DNA from: Pluralibacter sp.
GTDB lineage: Bacteria; Pseudomonadota; Gammaproteobacteria; Enterobacterales; Enterobacteriaceae
NCBI RefSeq assembly: GCF_019237635.1
Contig: NZ_JAFAGS010000134.1
Location: forward strand, 1-33,134
Length of the DNA: 33,134 nucleotides
Direction of reading: 5' to 3'
Within the stretch, counting starts at the first letter, position 1, and each line of letters begins with the position of its first letter. A program made the position numbers and the translations under genes. Positions 1 to 8,000 of this stretch are shown here, in pieces. Under the pieces are notes generated by a model that searched no databases, was not told the origin of the DNA, and saw only the letters and a list, made by a program, of their open reading frames with translations.

Positions 1-1
1 G

Positions 2-241
2 GGCCGCCGCGCGGGCGAAAGCGATGCCTGGCAGCACGGTGCCGCGCTGGTCTCCAGCCGGGCGAGCTATGAAATGGTGCAAAAGGCCGCCATGTGCGGC
101 GTTGAAATCCTGTTTGCCGTCTCGGCGGCGACGACGCTGGCGGTTGAGGTTGCCGAGCGCTGCAACCTGACGCTGGTGGGGTTCTGTAAGCCGGGAAGAG
201 CCACGATTTATACGCATCCACAGCGTTTAATGGGGGGGTGA
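2..241 (+). CDS. fdhD: FdhD, sulfurtransferase for formate dehydrogenase (3' end only)
   Basis: This is the C-terminal 79 residues of FdhD, cut by the window start. FdhD passes sulfur from IscS to the molybdenum cofactor of formate dehydrogenases and is needed for their activity. The visible part contains the family C-terminus: [11 protein letters not shown], then [19 protein letters not shown], then [21 protein letters not shown]. It ends in GG and a TGA stop at 239-241. In E. coli fdhD lies just before the region that leads to the rha genes, so this anchors the left end of the window in the usual backbone. Identity is by recognition of the conserved tail. The active-site cysteines lie upstream and cannot be checked. 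Confidence 0.93.
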   Translation, partial: GRRAGESDAWQHGAALVSSRASYEMVQKAAMCGVEILFAVSAATTLAVEVAERCNLTLVGFCKPGRATIYTHPQRLMGG

Positions 242-252
242 CCGCGGTTATA

Positions 253-354
253 TCATCGCAGCAAATTCATAAACTCGCCGTAATCTTTCAGTTTCCCGAT
301 CGTTTCCGCTGAATGGCGACCAAGTACACTGGCCAGATAGCTAAATATCTTCAA
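253..354 (-). pseudogene. Possible remnant of a PTS EIIA (fructose/mannitol-type) domain C-terminus
   Basis: On the minus strand, 33 codons stay open up to a TGA at 253-255 and are bounded upstream by an in-frame TAG at 355-357. The encoded tail reads FSYLASVLGR, then ETIGKLKDYGEFMNLLR. This resembles the C-terminal end of fructose/mannitol-type EIIA domains (a helix with L.....Y.EF..LL before the stop). In E. coli the minus-strand gene frvR, a regulator with a PTS EIIA-like domain, lies in the comparable interval between fdhD and rhaM, so a decayed frvR-like gene is plausible. No start codon or upstream domain remains. The similarity is judged by eye. Confidence 0.35.
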
Positions 355-357
355 CTA

Positions 358-538
358 ATTCAGATTAACCCCTATATGAGGGACAGGGCACTACCTCCCC
401 CCTTTTAATTAAGTTGTCTCTTATCTCGGCCCCTGTCACCAGACAATCTGCTGTGTTAATAATCAATTACGAAATGCCCGTAAAAAAACAACCATCTGCG
501 CTGTACACTTAACCCACAATACAAAGAGGGATTAATGT
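358..538. other. AT-rich intergenic stretch before the T6SS effector
   Basis: No gene is visible here. The stretch is richer in A and T than the flanking backbone. It ends in an AGAGGG ribosome binding site at 525-530, eight bases before the effector ATG at 539. A possible -10 element (TACACT, 504-509) is present without a convincing -35. Confidence 0.4.
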
Positions 539-1069
539 ATGCCGTTAAATGGAAAAATGCTTCTAAACGGTGCGGACATCGCGCCGCTTGTCTTCCCTGG
601 CGTTGGAACGTTTATGGCCTTTTCGGGCAATGGCGTTTACAAAAACCGTGGAGGCTGTGGGAAATACGGAGGGAAAGCCAATGATTATGGCCCCCTTCCT
701 GAAGGGCGCTATTGGATCGTGAGTCGTGGGAGTGGCGGTAAAATCTCAAAGGCGATCGCTTACGTGAAAGACAAGTACAACCAACATGCCAGCGGTGCTG
801 AATTTAGCCGGGATGAATGGTTTTCTCTATATCCGAACGACTGGAATATAGACGACGCGCTTTGGATAGAAGGCGTTAAACGCGAACACTTTCGATTACA
901 TCCAGGTGTATTGTCTGATGGTTGCATAACCCTGGTGAGTAATGCTGAATTTCGAACGCTGCGTACTGCTTTACTGGCGACCTCACTAATCGACGTACCT
1001 TGTATGAAGGATTTGAAGGCATATGGCATGATTGAGGTTGTCAACAATGGCTACAACACTTGTTCGTAG
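539..1069 (+). CDS. Tlde1-like T6SS effector, DUF2778 (L,D-transpeptidase fold, peptidoglycan-targeting)
   Basis: A 176-residue protein of the DUF2778/Tlde1 family. Such T6SS effectors act in the periplasm of a rival cell, where they cut or exchange D-amino acids on tetrapeptide stems. What is seen: a Gly-rich N-terminal part with FSGNGVYKNR and GPLPEGRYWIV, typical of these domains, and a catalytic segment FRLHPGVLSDGCITL with His121 and Cys129 in the H-x(4)-S-x-G-C arrangement of the L,D-transpeptidase fold. There is no signal peptide, as expected for a T6SS-delivered cargo. The start is supported by AGAGGG eight bases upstream. The next gene overlaps its 3' end and is a candidate immunity gene, and a convergent hcp lies just beyond. 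The target activity is inferred from the family, not shown here. Confidence 0.8.
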   Translation: MPLNGKMLLNGADIAPLVFPGVGTFMAFSGNGVYKNRGGCGKYGGKANDYGPLPEGRYWIVSRGSGGKISKAIAYVKDKYNQHASGAEFSRDEWFSLYPNDWNIDDALWIEGVKREHFRLHPGVLSDGCITLVSNAEFRTLRTALLATSLIDVPCMKDLKAYGMIEVVNNGYNTCS

Positions 1070-1304
1070 GCTGGCGAAAACTGCCTGGTTTATCATGCTG
1101 TTCTGGGTAGGTACGCGCCTAATCTACCCAGAATCATTTATCAGTCTCGAAACATCGCGGAGTTTCGCGTTATGGGCAGAAGGAAGTGTAAGCCAGGAAA
1201 ATTTTGATGATCTGTGGGTGCTGGCGTGGGTTGTATGTTCGTTCGCATTTGCCGTAGCGGGATACCTGGCCTCGATGTGGGCCATTCGTAAAATGCGCCG
1301 TTGA
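1047..1304 (+). CDS. Small inner-membrane protein, probable immunity partner (Tldi1-like) of the upstream effector
   Basis: An 85-residue protein starting at the ATG at 1047, with GAGG at 1034-1037 nine bases upstream. A longer frame from a TTG at 1032 has no such site. It overlaps the last 23 bases of the effector gene, so the two are translationally coupled. Two hydrophobic segments are visible, roughly residues 10-26 (AWFIMLFWVGTRLIY) and 57-77 (LAWVVCSFAFAVAGYLASMWA), with a polar, acidic linker and a basic tail. Immunity proteins against periplasm-acting toxins are typically small membrane or periplasmic proteins encoded immediately after the toxin. The assignment rests on position and topology. 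I recognise no specific domain. Confidence 0.6.
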   Translation: MATTLVRRLAKTAWFIMLFWVGTRLIYPESFISLETSRSFALWAEGSVSQENFDDLWVLAWVVCSFAFAVAGYLASMWAIRKMRR

Positions 1305-1315
1305 GCGGCGCATTT
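1291..1315. terminator. Hairpin shared by convergent immunity gene and hcp
   Basis: A perfect 10-bp stem (1291-1300 with 1306-1315) closes a 5-base loop. The loop contains most of the stop codon of the immunity gene (TGA at 1302-1304). The hairpin lies four bases from the hcp stop, so it could end transcription from both sides, although neither side has a strong T tract. Confidence 0.55.
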
Positions 1316-1318
1316 CAT

Positions 1319-1807
1319 TCAAGCGGTTTTGCGCTCATTCCAGGCGTCGGCGAACTGGACGTTGCCATCAACGTAGTGCCAGGTGATTTTTTCGTAGTTC
1401 AGGCTGACGTGCTCGACGTGATTGATCTGCGAACTGGATAACTTCGTGTTAGGGATAGACGTGTTAACGCTCGTTACTTTCACGTTCTCCAGCAGAATGA
1501 TGTAATAACAGACTTCCTGGCCAGCATCGTTGATTTTGTAGAACCTAATTTCTGCACTCTTCAGAGCCTGGCCCGTAGCTGCTGCACGGTTAAGGTATGG
1601 CGATGATCTGTCAATTTCCTTTTCCAGCATCATTGATGAATGCTGTCGCGTGCCGGTGATTTTGCCGCTCGCGGTATCAACTGGTAGGGTTAATCCGTGG
1701 GACAGTCCGATAATCTCTATACTGCCATCACGATCCTGAACATCCACAGACCCCTTAATGTCTGCACCACCGTCGTCCTTGAGCCACATATAAGCTGGGA
1801 TTGGCAT
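1319..1807 (-). CDS. hcp: Hcp-family type VI secretion tube protein (orphan)
   Basis: A 162-residue Hcp. The protein forms hexameric rings that stack into the inner tube of the T6SS and can carry small effectors in its lumen. Visible family features are the start MPIPAYMWLKDDGG, IKGSVDVQDRDGSIEIIGLSHG, the middle FYKINDAGQEVCYYIILLENVKV, and the closing strand HVSLNYEKITWHYVDGNVQFADAW. The length is normal for the family and no C-terminal toxin extension is present. An AAGGA site lies close before the ATG. No tss structural genes are in the window, so this is an orphan copy, convergent with the effector-immunity pair and presumably serving a T6SS encoded elsewhere. Confidence 0.9.
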   Translation of the reverse strand: MPIPAYMWLKDDGGADIKGSVDVQDRDGSIEIIGLSHGLTLPVDTASGKITGTRQHSSMMLEKEIDRSSPYLNRAAATGQALKSAEIRFYKINDAGQEVCYYIILLENVKVTSVNTSIPNTKLSSSQINHVEHVSLNYEKITWHYVDGNVQFADAWNERKTA

Positions 1808-2080
1808 TTTTCCTTTTTCCTCATGCTGTTAGTAAATCTATAAAGAAAGTGTAGGCTTTCTGGGTTGGTCGACGATTTTATCGCTACCTCAGCGCTCAAA
1901 GTGTGACGAAGGGCAGATGAAGTCGCCGCGTGTAATGCCGCAATTTTCTACTGCTTCACGGCTGTTGGTGGCGAAGCTAAGAAAACCCTCGTCGGTAACA
2001 AAAGGGCGTTTCACGACGACGCTAATTTTACTGATGCTGCGGTTTGGTTATGAGAGGGAATATGTCAGCGTGGGGTGCGC
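1808..2080. other. Gap between hcp and azlD with a possible gene fragment
   Basis: No confident gene. On the minus strand, 52 codons stay open from 2047 to a TGA at 1889-1891, ending in GDFICPSSHFER. The frame has normal-looking amino-acid composition but no start codon with a ribosome site. It may be the remnant of a longer gene that I do not recognise. A small inverted repeat (AGAAAG 1844-1849 with CTTTCT 1856-1861) sits in the hcp upstream region. Confidence 0.25.
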
Positions 2081-2106
2081 TCCTGACGATGGGGTTATCG
2101 TCAGGA
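2081..2106 (-). terminator. Hairpin downstream of azlD
   Basis: A perfect 10-bp stem (TCCTGACGAT 2081-2090 with ATCGTCAGGA 2097-2106) with a 6-base loop, 11 bases past the azlD stop. There is no clear U tract, so it may be a weak terminator or a 3'-end protecting structure. Confidence 0.45.
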
Positions 2107-2117
2107 GGTTGACGGTA

Positions 2118-2441
2118 TCAGGGCAACCCGGCCAGTCTCAGCAGCGCCGTGACCACCGCGGCTGCGGCGATAACGATAATCAACGGGACTTTTTTCCAGG
2201 CGAGGAACATGGCAACAGCCACGCCTGTCACCCGCGCTGCGCCGGCAAAATGGCTGCCTTCAAAAAACGTGGTCGCCAGCGCGACGGCAAACAGCAAGGT
2301 TGTGGCGCCGTCGTTGAGCATGGCCTGCGAACGCTCGGAAAGCGCCAGACGGTTACCCAGTTTCGCTCCGCCAAAGCGCATCAGGTACGTCCCGGCGGAC
2401 AAAATCGCAATGCCGACGATAATCCATAAGGTGTTACCCAT
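2118..2441 (-). CDS. azlD: AzlD-family small subunit of branched-chain amino acid exporter
   Basis: A 107-residue, very hydrophobic protein of the AzlD family. It pairs with AzlC in the inner membrane to export branched-chain or related amino acids, as in E. coli YgaZ/YgaH. Features seen: the N-terminal helix LWIIVGIAILSAGTYLMRFGG, which carries the characteristic TYLMR of the family, and three further hydrophobic segments. Its ATG overlaps the azlC stop by one base (TAATG on the minus strand), so the two are coupled. The family is clear. The actual substrate is not. Confidence 0.87.
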   Translation of the reverse strand: MGNTLWIIVGIAILSAGTYLMRFGGAKLGNRLALSERSQAMLNDGATTLLFAVALATTFFEGSHFAGAARVTGVAVAMFLAWKKVPLIIVIAAAAVVTALLRLAGLP

Positions 2442-3100
2442 TATTTTTTCCTCGCAAAAACGCCGAGCAGCGACAGCAGAACCGGTACGCCCGCCGGGGT
2501 GAAAGGCACAGAGGCCAGTGAAATCACTGCGCCGGTCACGGCGCGGACCAGCGTCGTGCGTTTTTTAAACGCCGGGATCACCAGCGCCAGCAGGATGGCC
2601 GGGAATACGGCGTCCAGACCGATGGTTTCCGGCGATGGCAGCAGCTTACCGACTGCGGCGCCGAGCAGCGCGCCCGTCGGCCAGAGGATGGCCACGCCCA
2701 GCCCGCATAGCCAGTAGGCGGCTTTGCGCTGCTCGGGGGTTTTTTGCGACAGCCCGAACACCACGCTTTCGTCGTTCATGATATGGCAGCCGAGGACGCT
2801 GGCGGCGCGTTTACCGACCAGGTCGCGCACCGTGACGCCAAACGGCACATGGCGGGCGTTAACCAGTAAGCCCGCGGCCGCTGCGGCCAGCGGATTGCCG
2901 CCGCTGGCGATAATACCGATAAACATAAACTCCGACGCGCCCGCCAGTACAAAGATGGACAGTACGAACGGCACCCACAGCGGAAAACCGTAGGCGATCG
3001 CCAGCGATCCGTAGGACATGCCGACGACGCCGACGGCCAGACAAACTAAAAATATCGCTTTTATCGTGTCGCCTTTGAGGCAGGAGAAGTGATGTCTCAT
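2441..3100 (-). CDS. azlC: AzlC-family large subunit of branched-chain amino acid exporter
   Basis: A 219-residue AzlC-family permease subunit with about six hydrophobic segments. Family marks are GVVGMSYGSLAIAYGFPLW at the start, FVLAGASEFMFIGIIASGGNPLA, and the conserved LLVNARHVPFGV. The ATG at 3098-3100 is the natural start. azlC is first in the operon and divergent from an XRE-cupin regulator 100 bp away, which probably controls it. Related systems export valine or methionine. Which amino acid this copy handles cannot be read from the sequence. Compared with the E. coli rha neighbourhood, azlCD and its regulator are an accessory insertion. Confidence 0.88.
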   Translation of the reverse strand: MRHHFSCLKGDTIKAIFLVCLAVGVVGMSYGSLAIAYGFPLWVPFVLSIFVLAGASEFMFIGIIASGGNPLAAAAAGLLVNARHVPFGVTVRDLVGKRAASVLGCHIMNDESVVFGLSQKTPEQRKAAYWLCGLGVAILWPTGALLGAAVGKLLPSPETIGLDAVFPAILLALVIPAFKKRTTLVRAVTGAVISLASVPFTPAGVPVLLSLLGVFARKK

Positions 3101-3117
3101 ACTATTTTAGCCATATC

Positions 3118-3177
3118 GAACGAGTATCCATTATAATGAACGCATCAGTATCGTTTATCAAGATGAACGATTCGTTC
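3118..3177. promoter_or_regulatory. Operator cluster and promoter between azlC and its regulator
   Basis: A perfect hyphenated palindrome, GAACGA-T-TCGTTC, lies at 3165-3177. The same half-site recurs at 3118-3123 (GAACGA), and near-matches occur at 3138-3143 (GAACGC) and 3151-3156 (TCGTTT). A good -10 box (TATAAT, 3132-3137, plus strand) lies between them. This arrangement suits autoregulation and azlCD control by the divergent XRE regulator. Confidence 0.5.
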
Positions 3178-3200
3178 GATTTAAAAAACAGAGGACGTTT

Positions 3201-3749
3201 ATGACGCAGCCAATTAGCGTAATCGCCAAAAGTCTGGTGCGAGAACGCATGCGTACCGGACTTTCACTGGCGGAGATCGCTCGCCGTGCCGGGATTGCCA
3301 AATCCACACTCTCACAGCTCGAATCCGGGAATGGTAATCCTAGCCTGGAAACGCTCTGGTCGTTATGTGTGGCGCTGGATATTCCTTTTGCACGGCTGCT
3401 GGAGCCGCAGTTGCCGACCACGCAGGTGATCCGCCGTGGCGAAGGGACGAGAGTGGTGGCCGAACAGGCGAACTATCAGGCGATATTGCTTGCCGCCTGC
3501 CCGCCGGGCGCGCGGCGTGATATCTACCTGTTGCTGACGCAACCGGGCGCCGACCGTATTTCGCAGCCGCACCCGCCGGGGTCGGTGGAGCACATTATCG
3601 TCACACAGGGGCGGGCGATGGTCGGGTTGACCAGCGCGCCGGAGGAGTTAGGCGAAGGGGATTACATCTGCTACCCGGCCGATTGCGAACACGTGTTTAA
3701 GGCGCTGGAGCCGGACACTCAGGCGATTCTGGTGGCGGAGCAGAACTGA
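3201..3749 (+). CDS. XRE-family transcriptional regulator with cupin domain
   Basis: A 182-residue two-domain regulator. Residues about 7-62 form an XRE/Cro helix-turn-helix (LVRERMRTGLSLAEIARRAG, then STLSQLESGNGNPSLETLW), the standard pattern for this class. Residues about 105-180 form a small cupin-type beta barrel (HPPGSVEHIIV, then GDYICYPADCEHVFKAL) that likely senses a small ligand. Regulators of this build often sit divergent from AzlCD or other transporters and control them. The ATG follows an AGAGGA ribosome site. I infer that the regulated target is azlCD. The ligand is unknown. Confidence 0.85.
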   Translation: MTQPISVIAKSLVRERMRTGLSLAEIARRAGIAKSTLSQLESGNGNPSLETLWSLCVALDIPFARLLEPQLPTTQVIRRGEGTRVVAEQANYQAILLAACPPGARRDIYLLLTQPGADRISQPHPPGSVEHIIVTQGRAMVGLTSAPEELGEGDYICYPADCEHVFKALEPDTQAILVAEQN

Positions 3750-3753
3750 ATCC

Positions 3754-3789
3754 TCACCCCGGCGCTGTGTTGACCGTACGCCGGGGTGA
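3754..3789. terminator. Hairpin between convergent regulator and rhaM
   Basis: An 11-bp perfect stem (TCACCCCGGCG 3754-3764 with CGCCGGGGTGA 3779-3789) with a 14-base loop fills most of the 48-bp space between the two convergent stops. There is no T tract on either side. Confidence 0.5.
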
Positions 3790-3797
3790 ACGGGGAA

Positions 3798-4112
3798 TCA
3801 CGGCAGGTAAAACACCGGTTTCAGTTCCGCGCTGACCGGGCTGTTGTCTGCATTGGCTGGCATCACTTCCGTCATATAGCGCCACCAGCGCTGGCACACG
3901 TCGGTGCTAGCGACCGCATTCCAGCGCTCTTCTGACGCTATCTCCACTGTGGCGAATAGCAGGTTGCGGGCGGCGTCGAGATAAATCGCGTAATGGTGCG
4001 CGCCATGCGCCTTCAGCACGGCTTCCAGCTCCGGCCAGATGGGATTATGGCGGCGTTCGTACTCGCCGTGGGCATCCGGGTTTACCTGCATCACAAACGC
4101 TTTACGGATCAT
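3798..4112 (-). CDS. rhaM: L-rhamnose mutarotase
   Basis: A 104-residue protein, the same length as E. coli RhaM. It interconverts alpha and beta anomers of L-rhamnose in the cytoplasm so that RhaA receives its preferred form. The sequence [20 protein letters not shown] and [20 protein letters not shown] matches RhaM closely, including the catalytic His22. The end, [12 protein letters not shown], is also typical. It is the last gene of the rhaBADM operon, 9 bp after rhaD. Confidence 0.96.
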   Translation of the reverse strand: MIRKAFVMQVNPDAHGEYERRHNPIWPELEAVLKAHGAHHYAIYLDAARNLLFATVEIASEERWNAVASTDVCQRWWRYMTEVMPANADNSPVSAELKPVFYLP

Positions 4113-4121
4113 AGCGCCTCC

Positions 4122-4952
4122 TTAAGGGTAGAGATCCAGCGCCGACTGTAGCGGCGTTACGCCAAAACGCTGGCCCAGCGCAATCAGCTCTTGCCGGGTG
4201 ATGGTCTGCTTCATGCCGCCCATCGCGTAAATCTTCACCAGCACCTCAGCGGATTTCTCGGCCGTGTCGATAAGGCCGAAAGCGTCATCGAGCGTCGGGC
4301 CGCTGCCGAACACGCCGTGGAACGGCCACAGCACCAGAGCGTGCTTTTGCATTTCCATCGCCGTTGCCTGGCCTATCTCGTCGGTGCCTGGCACCATCCA
4401 CGGCAGAATCGCGACGCCGTCCGGGAATACCACCAGACATTCGGTACTGCCTTCCCACAGCTTGCGGGTGAAAAGGTCGCGGGTGTTTTCCAGCACGTAG
4501 GTCAACGCAATCAGGTTGGTGGCATGACAGTGCATGATCACGCGATCTTTACCGCCGGTGGCTTTGATTCGTTCGCAGTGAGAAAGAAAATGCGCTGGCA
4601 GTTCGGACGTGGGGACCGCCCCGGCGGTCAGTCCCCAGAGAATGTGGTACCCGGCGCCATCGCTGTCCACTTTGACCACCCCTAAATTCGCGGCCGGGTC
4701 GAGCTGCACGTTGCGGAAAAATTTACCGGAGCCGGTCACGATAAACGGCGTATTGGCGAGCAGCGGCATTGGCTGACTTAAGGCGATGTAGCGCGGATTG
4801 TGGTGGAAATCCGCCTCAAATGGCGCGATGTCGGCGTTATCCAGACGCAGGGTCAGGTTGCCGCCGTTGCGCTCGTCCCAGCCTTTCAGCCAGGCGTCGG
4901 CGGTGGCTTTGATCATACCCTGGACGAACCAGGATTCAGTGATGGTCTGCAT
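4122..4952 (-). CDS. rhaD: Rhamnulose-1-phosphate aldolase
   Basis: A 276-residue class II aldolase that splits L-rhamnulose-1-phosphate into dihydroxyacetone phosphate and L-lactaldehyde. Zinc ligands are visible at His141 and His143 (MHCHATN) and His212 (WPFHGVFG), and the catalytic Glu117 sits in TSELPAHF. The numbering is the same as in E. coli RhaD (274 aa). The gene lies 15 bp after rhaA in the rhaBAD transcript and 9 bp before rhaM. Nothing is unusual. Confidence 0.97.
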   Translation of the reverse strand: MQTITESWFVQGMIKATADAWLKGWDERNGGNLTLRLDNADIAPFEADFHHNPRYIALSQPMPLLANTPFIVTGSGKFFRNVQLDPAANLGVVKVDSDGAGYHILWGLTAGAVPTSELPAHFLSHCERIKATGGKDRVIMHCHATNLIALTYVLENTRDLFTRKLWEGSTECLVVFPDGVAILPWMVPGTDEIGQATAMEMQKHALVLWPFHGVFGSGPTLDDAFGLIDTAEKSAEVLVKIYAMGGMKQTITRQELIALGQRFGVTPLQSALDLYP

Positions 4953-4967
4953 AGTCTTCTGTTTCCT

Positions 4968-6236
4968 TCAAAATGCCGGATGGCGATGGGCTAAAACGTC
5001 TTTCTCATACCCGCGCACGCTATCCAGCCACTGGCTGCCTGTCGGGGTGTCGTGGCGCTGGCAGTACATCTCCCATACCGCCTGCCATGGCAGCGATTTC
5101 TGTTCTTCCAGCAGCGCCAGACGCCCGGTGTAGTCTCCGTCCAGCTCCCGTTGACGCAGTTCGTTGGTGGGTTCCAGCAGGGCGCGCAGCAGGGCTTTTT
5201 TCATATTTCGGGTGCCGATAACCCACGCCGCAATACGGTTGATGGAAGCATCGAAGAAGTCGAGGCCGATATGCACGCGGTCAAACAGGTCATGACGGAT
5301 GATCTCGCTGGCGATGGCCTGGGTTTCGTCATCCAGCAGGACGACATGATCGCTGTCCCAGCGTACCGGGCGGCTGACATGCAGCAGCAGACGCGGTACA
5401 AACAGCATGGCGGCGGAGATTTTGTCGGAGATGACCTCTGTCGGGTGGAAGTGACCGGCATCCAGGCACAGTGCGGTCTGGCGGCTGGTGGCGTAACCCA
5501 TATAGAACTCGTTTGAGCCGACGGTGTAGCTCTCGGCGCCAATACCGAACAGCTTGCTCTCAACGGCGTCGATGTGGTGCGCCGGGTTGAGCTTTTCGCT
5601 GATCACCTCATCCAGTGCGTTCAGCAGACGCTGGCGCGGGGCAAAGCGGTCAATGGTGATGTCTTTCATGCCGTCCGGGATCCAGATGTTCATCACCGAA
5701 GGGGTACCCAGCTGCTCACCGAAATACGCAGAGATACGGCGGCTGGCTTTGCAGTGGTCAATCCAGAACTGGCGAATCTCATCACTGGCATGCGAGAGGG
5801 TGAAACCGTCGGCGCTCAGCGGATGCGAAAAGCAGGATGGGTTAAAGTCCAGCCCCAGTTGGTTAGCTTTGGCCCACTCAACCCAGTTTTTGAAGTGCTC
5901 CGGCTTGATATCATTTCGTGCGACCAGCGTGTCTGACTCCAGATAAATGGCGTGCAGGTTCAGACGTTTCGGCCCAGGGATCAGGCTCATTGCCTGCTCA
6001 AGGTCAGCGCGCAGTTCCGTGGCGTTGCGCGCTTTGCCCGGGTAATTGCCGGTGGCCTGAATCCCGCCGGTCAGGTTGCCCATCGGGTTTTCAAAACCGG
6101 CGACATCGTCGCCCTGCCAGCAGTGCATCGATACCGGTAAGCGGTCAAGCTGGCGCAGCGCCGCCTCGACATCGACGCCCACTGCGGCGTAACGCTGTTT
6201 CGCCAGTTCCCAGGCTTGTTCAAGTTGAGTGATCAT
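4968..6236 (-). CDS. rhaA: L-rhamnose isomerase
   Basis: A 422-residue isomerase (E. coli 419) converting L-rhamnose to L-rhamnulose. The start is set at the ATG giving [15 protein letters not shown]. The reading frame can be extended two codons to a TTG, but the ATG aligns with the family and forms an ATGA overlap with the rhaB stop, a sign of coupling. Conserved stretches include [19 protein letters not shown], the metal-site region [12 protein letters not shown], and [14 protein letters not shown]. It is the second gene of the rhaBADM operon. Confidence 0.97.
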   Translation of the reverse strand: MITQLEQAWELAKQRYAAVGVDVEAALRQLDRLPVSMHCWQGDDVAGFENPMGNLTGGIQATGNYPGKARNATELRADLEQAMSLIPGPKRLNLHAIYLESDTLVARNDIKPEHFKNWVEWAKANQLGLDFNPSCFSHPLSADGFTLSHASDEIRQFWIDHCKASRRISAYFGEQLGTPSVMNIWIPDGMKDITIDRFAPRQRLLNALDEVISEKLNPAHHIDAVESKLFGIGAESYTVGSNEFYMGYATSRQTALCLDAGHFHPTEVISDKISAAMLFVPRLLLHVSRPVRWDSDHVVLLDDETQAIASEIIRHDLFDRVHIGLDFFDASINRIAAWVIGTRNMKKALLRALLEPTNELRQRELDGDYTGRLALLEEQKSLPWQAVWEMYCQRHDTPTGSQWLDSVRGYEKDVLAHRHPAF

Positions 6237-7699
6237 GCGCAAAGCTCCTTTGTCGGTTGTGGCTGAAACTGCGCGGCGTAACGGGCAATTTCACTGTTTG
6301 GATTTGGGGTGTAGGTGGTCAGCGCGTAGGTGTCGCGCACGACCTGGCGGAATTCATCAACGTTGTTGAGTTCATCGAGCGTCATGAGCTGAATGCCGAT
6401 GTTGCCGAGGGTGGAGGCTTCTACTGGCCCTGCAATGACCGTCACGCCGCAGGCATCGGCGCACAGCTGGTTGAGCAGTTGGTTCTGGCAGCCGCCGCCG
6501 ACAATATGCAGTTGGGAGAAGGGGTGACCGCGCAGTTGTGCAAGCTCCTGTAGCACGCAGGCATACAGCAGCGCCAGACTGTCGACAATGCAGCGGGCCA
6601 GCTCTGCCGGGCTCTCTGGCACCGGCTGGCGGCTCTCCCGGCAGGCGGCCTGTATCTCGCCGCTCATCGTGGCCGGGTTAATAAAGCGATCGTCGTTCGG
6701 GTTAATCACGAAACGGCATACCGGCAACAGGCTGACGTCAGCGAGCAGAGCAGGCAGGTCGCTGATGTTCTGCTCTTTCAGCACCCGCTGCAGCAGCCAT
6801 AGCCCCATGATGTTCTTCAGCACCCGGTAGCGGCCTTCCGCGCCGCCTTCGTTGGTGATGTTGTTCGCCAGCGCGATATCGCAGGTGGCGGGCGTTTTGC
6901 TTTCAAAACCCATCAGAGACCAGGTGCCGGATGACAACCAGGCGGCATGACTGTCGACCAACGGAACGGCAATGACGGCGCTGGCGGTGTCGTGGCTGGC
7001 GACCGCAACCACCGGAATGGGGTTGCCCTGCGGGCAAATCCAGTGACCGATCACATTGCCTGGATGCGTTGGCGTGCCCAGCCAGTGGAACGGCACGCCC
7101 GCCCAGTTAAGCAGGTTCTCATCCCAGTTATCGGTGTTGATATTCACCATCTGGGTGGTGGTGGCGTTGGTGTATTCCCAGTTCATCACCCCGGTCAACC
7201 GGTAGCTGAAGTAATCCGGGATCAGCAGCGCATGGGCGACCTGATCCACGCATTCAGGTTGCTGCTCGATGAGCGCCCGGAACTGATACAACGTATTGAA
7301 AGGCAGGAACTGAATGCCGCTACGACGGTAGATCTCCGTACGGCCGAGCTGTATCTGCGCGTTCTGCATAACGCCCTGGGTGCGGTTGTCACGGTAGGAC
7401 ACCGCCGGGCCGACGCGTTCGCCGTGCTGATTAAGCAGCACATAGTCTACGCCCCAGGTATCAATGCCGATGCTGTCGATAAGGATGCCTTCGTCGCATA
7501 CCTTTTGCAGCCCGCAGCGAATTTCCGCTTCCAGTCGGTCGACGTCCCAGTAGTCGACGCCGTTGACATGCTGCAACGTATTGGCGAAGCGGTGGATTTC
7601 ACGTGCGCTGAGCGTCCGTTGTTCGCGGTCAAAGCAGGTCAGCATCACGCGCCCGCTGGAGGCGCCTAAATCGACCGCCACACAATGGCGAAAAGTCAT
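6233..7699 (-). CDS. rhaB: L-rhamnulokinase
   Basis: A 488-residue FGGY-type sugar kinase (E. coli 489) that phosphorylates L-rhamnulose at O1. The start [20 protein letters not shown] matches E. coli. An in-frame upstream extension to 7840 is rejected because it runs through the promoter region. AAGGAC precedes the chosen ATG. The ATP-binding N-terminus, the catalytic Asp237 in ASHDTAS, and the C-terminal [14 protein letters not shown] and [15 protein letters not shown] are all present. It is the first gene of rhaBADM, induced by RhaS with CRP. Confidence 0.97.
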   Translation of the reverse strand: MTFRHCVAVDLGASSGRVMLTCFDREQRTLSAREIHRFANTLQHVNGVDYWDVDRLEAEIRCGLQKVCDEGILIDSIGIDTWGVDYVLLNQHGERVGPAVSYRDNRTQGVMQNAQIQLGRTEIYRRSGIQFLPFNTLYQFRALIEQQPECVDQVAHALLIPDYFSYRLTGVMNWEYTNATTTQMVNINTDNWDENLLNWAGVPFHWLGTPTHPGNVIGHWICPQGNPIPVVAVASHDTASAVIAVPLVDSHAAWLSSGTWSLMGFESKTPATCDIALANNITNEGGAEGRYRVLKNIMGLWLLQRVLKEQNISDLPALLADVSLLPVCRFVINPNDDRFINPATMSGEIQAACRESRQPVPESPAELARCIVDSLALLYACVLQELAQLRGHPFSQLHIVGGGCQNQLLNQLCADACGVTVIAGPVEASTLGNIGIQLMTLDELNNVDEFRQVVRDTYALTTYTPNPNSEIARYAAQFQPQPTKELCA

Positions 7700-7730
7700 G
7701 GCAGAAGTCCTTCTGATAATCACTGAGGAC

Positions 7731-7774
7731 AGTCTAAAAAGCGGGGGCCAGCGTGACCTTCTTGTTACTGACAG
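7731..7774 (-). promoter_or_regulatory. rhaBAD promoter with RhaS-binding region
   Basis: Read on the minus strand, CTGTCAGTAACAAGAAGG followed by TCACG (7752-7774) matches the stretch conserved in the E. coli rhaBAD promoter, where RhaS binds just upstream of and over the -35. It is followed by the conserved GCTTTTTAGACT, whose TAGACT (7731-7736) serves as the -10. The match is from memory of the E. coli promoter. Confidence 0.75.
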
Positions 7775-7809
7775 TCGGAAATAGGGGTTGGCAAGAAAGC
7801 AAAGATGAA

Positions 7810-7825
7810 CGTGAGAGACCTCACA
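7810..7825 (-). promoter_or_regulatory. CRP site in the rhaBAD-rhaSR control region
   Basis: On the minus strand TGTGA-GGTCTC-TCACG, a 9 of 10 match to the CRP consensus TGTGA-N6-TCACA. It lies upstream of the RhaS region, in line with cAMP-CRP activation of rhaBAD in E. coli. A weaker half site (TGTGA, 7856-7860) could serve the divergent rhaSR promoter. Confidence 0.75.
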
Positions 7826-8000
7826 ATTTCCCGTAATCATGTCGTTTCATGGCGGTGTGATGCTGCACGCATTTCCTGATTTTTCCGGTCGTTTCTTGAA
7901 AAACCGGTAGGGTTTGCGCGCTTTGTTGCTGAAAATTGAAGGTGAGGTTGATAACGGCCCATTACTATTTTGGCATCCTGACTTACAGGTGGAGGCCGTT

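Noticed and set aside
7700-7840. N-terminal extension of rhaB to 7840
   Set aside because: It would translate the rhaBAD promoter. The internal ATG matches the known start and has a ribosome site.
7856-7871. Second CRP site upstream of rhaS
   Set aside because: One half site is perfect (TGTGA) but the other (ACGCA) is poor. Not listed as a separate site.
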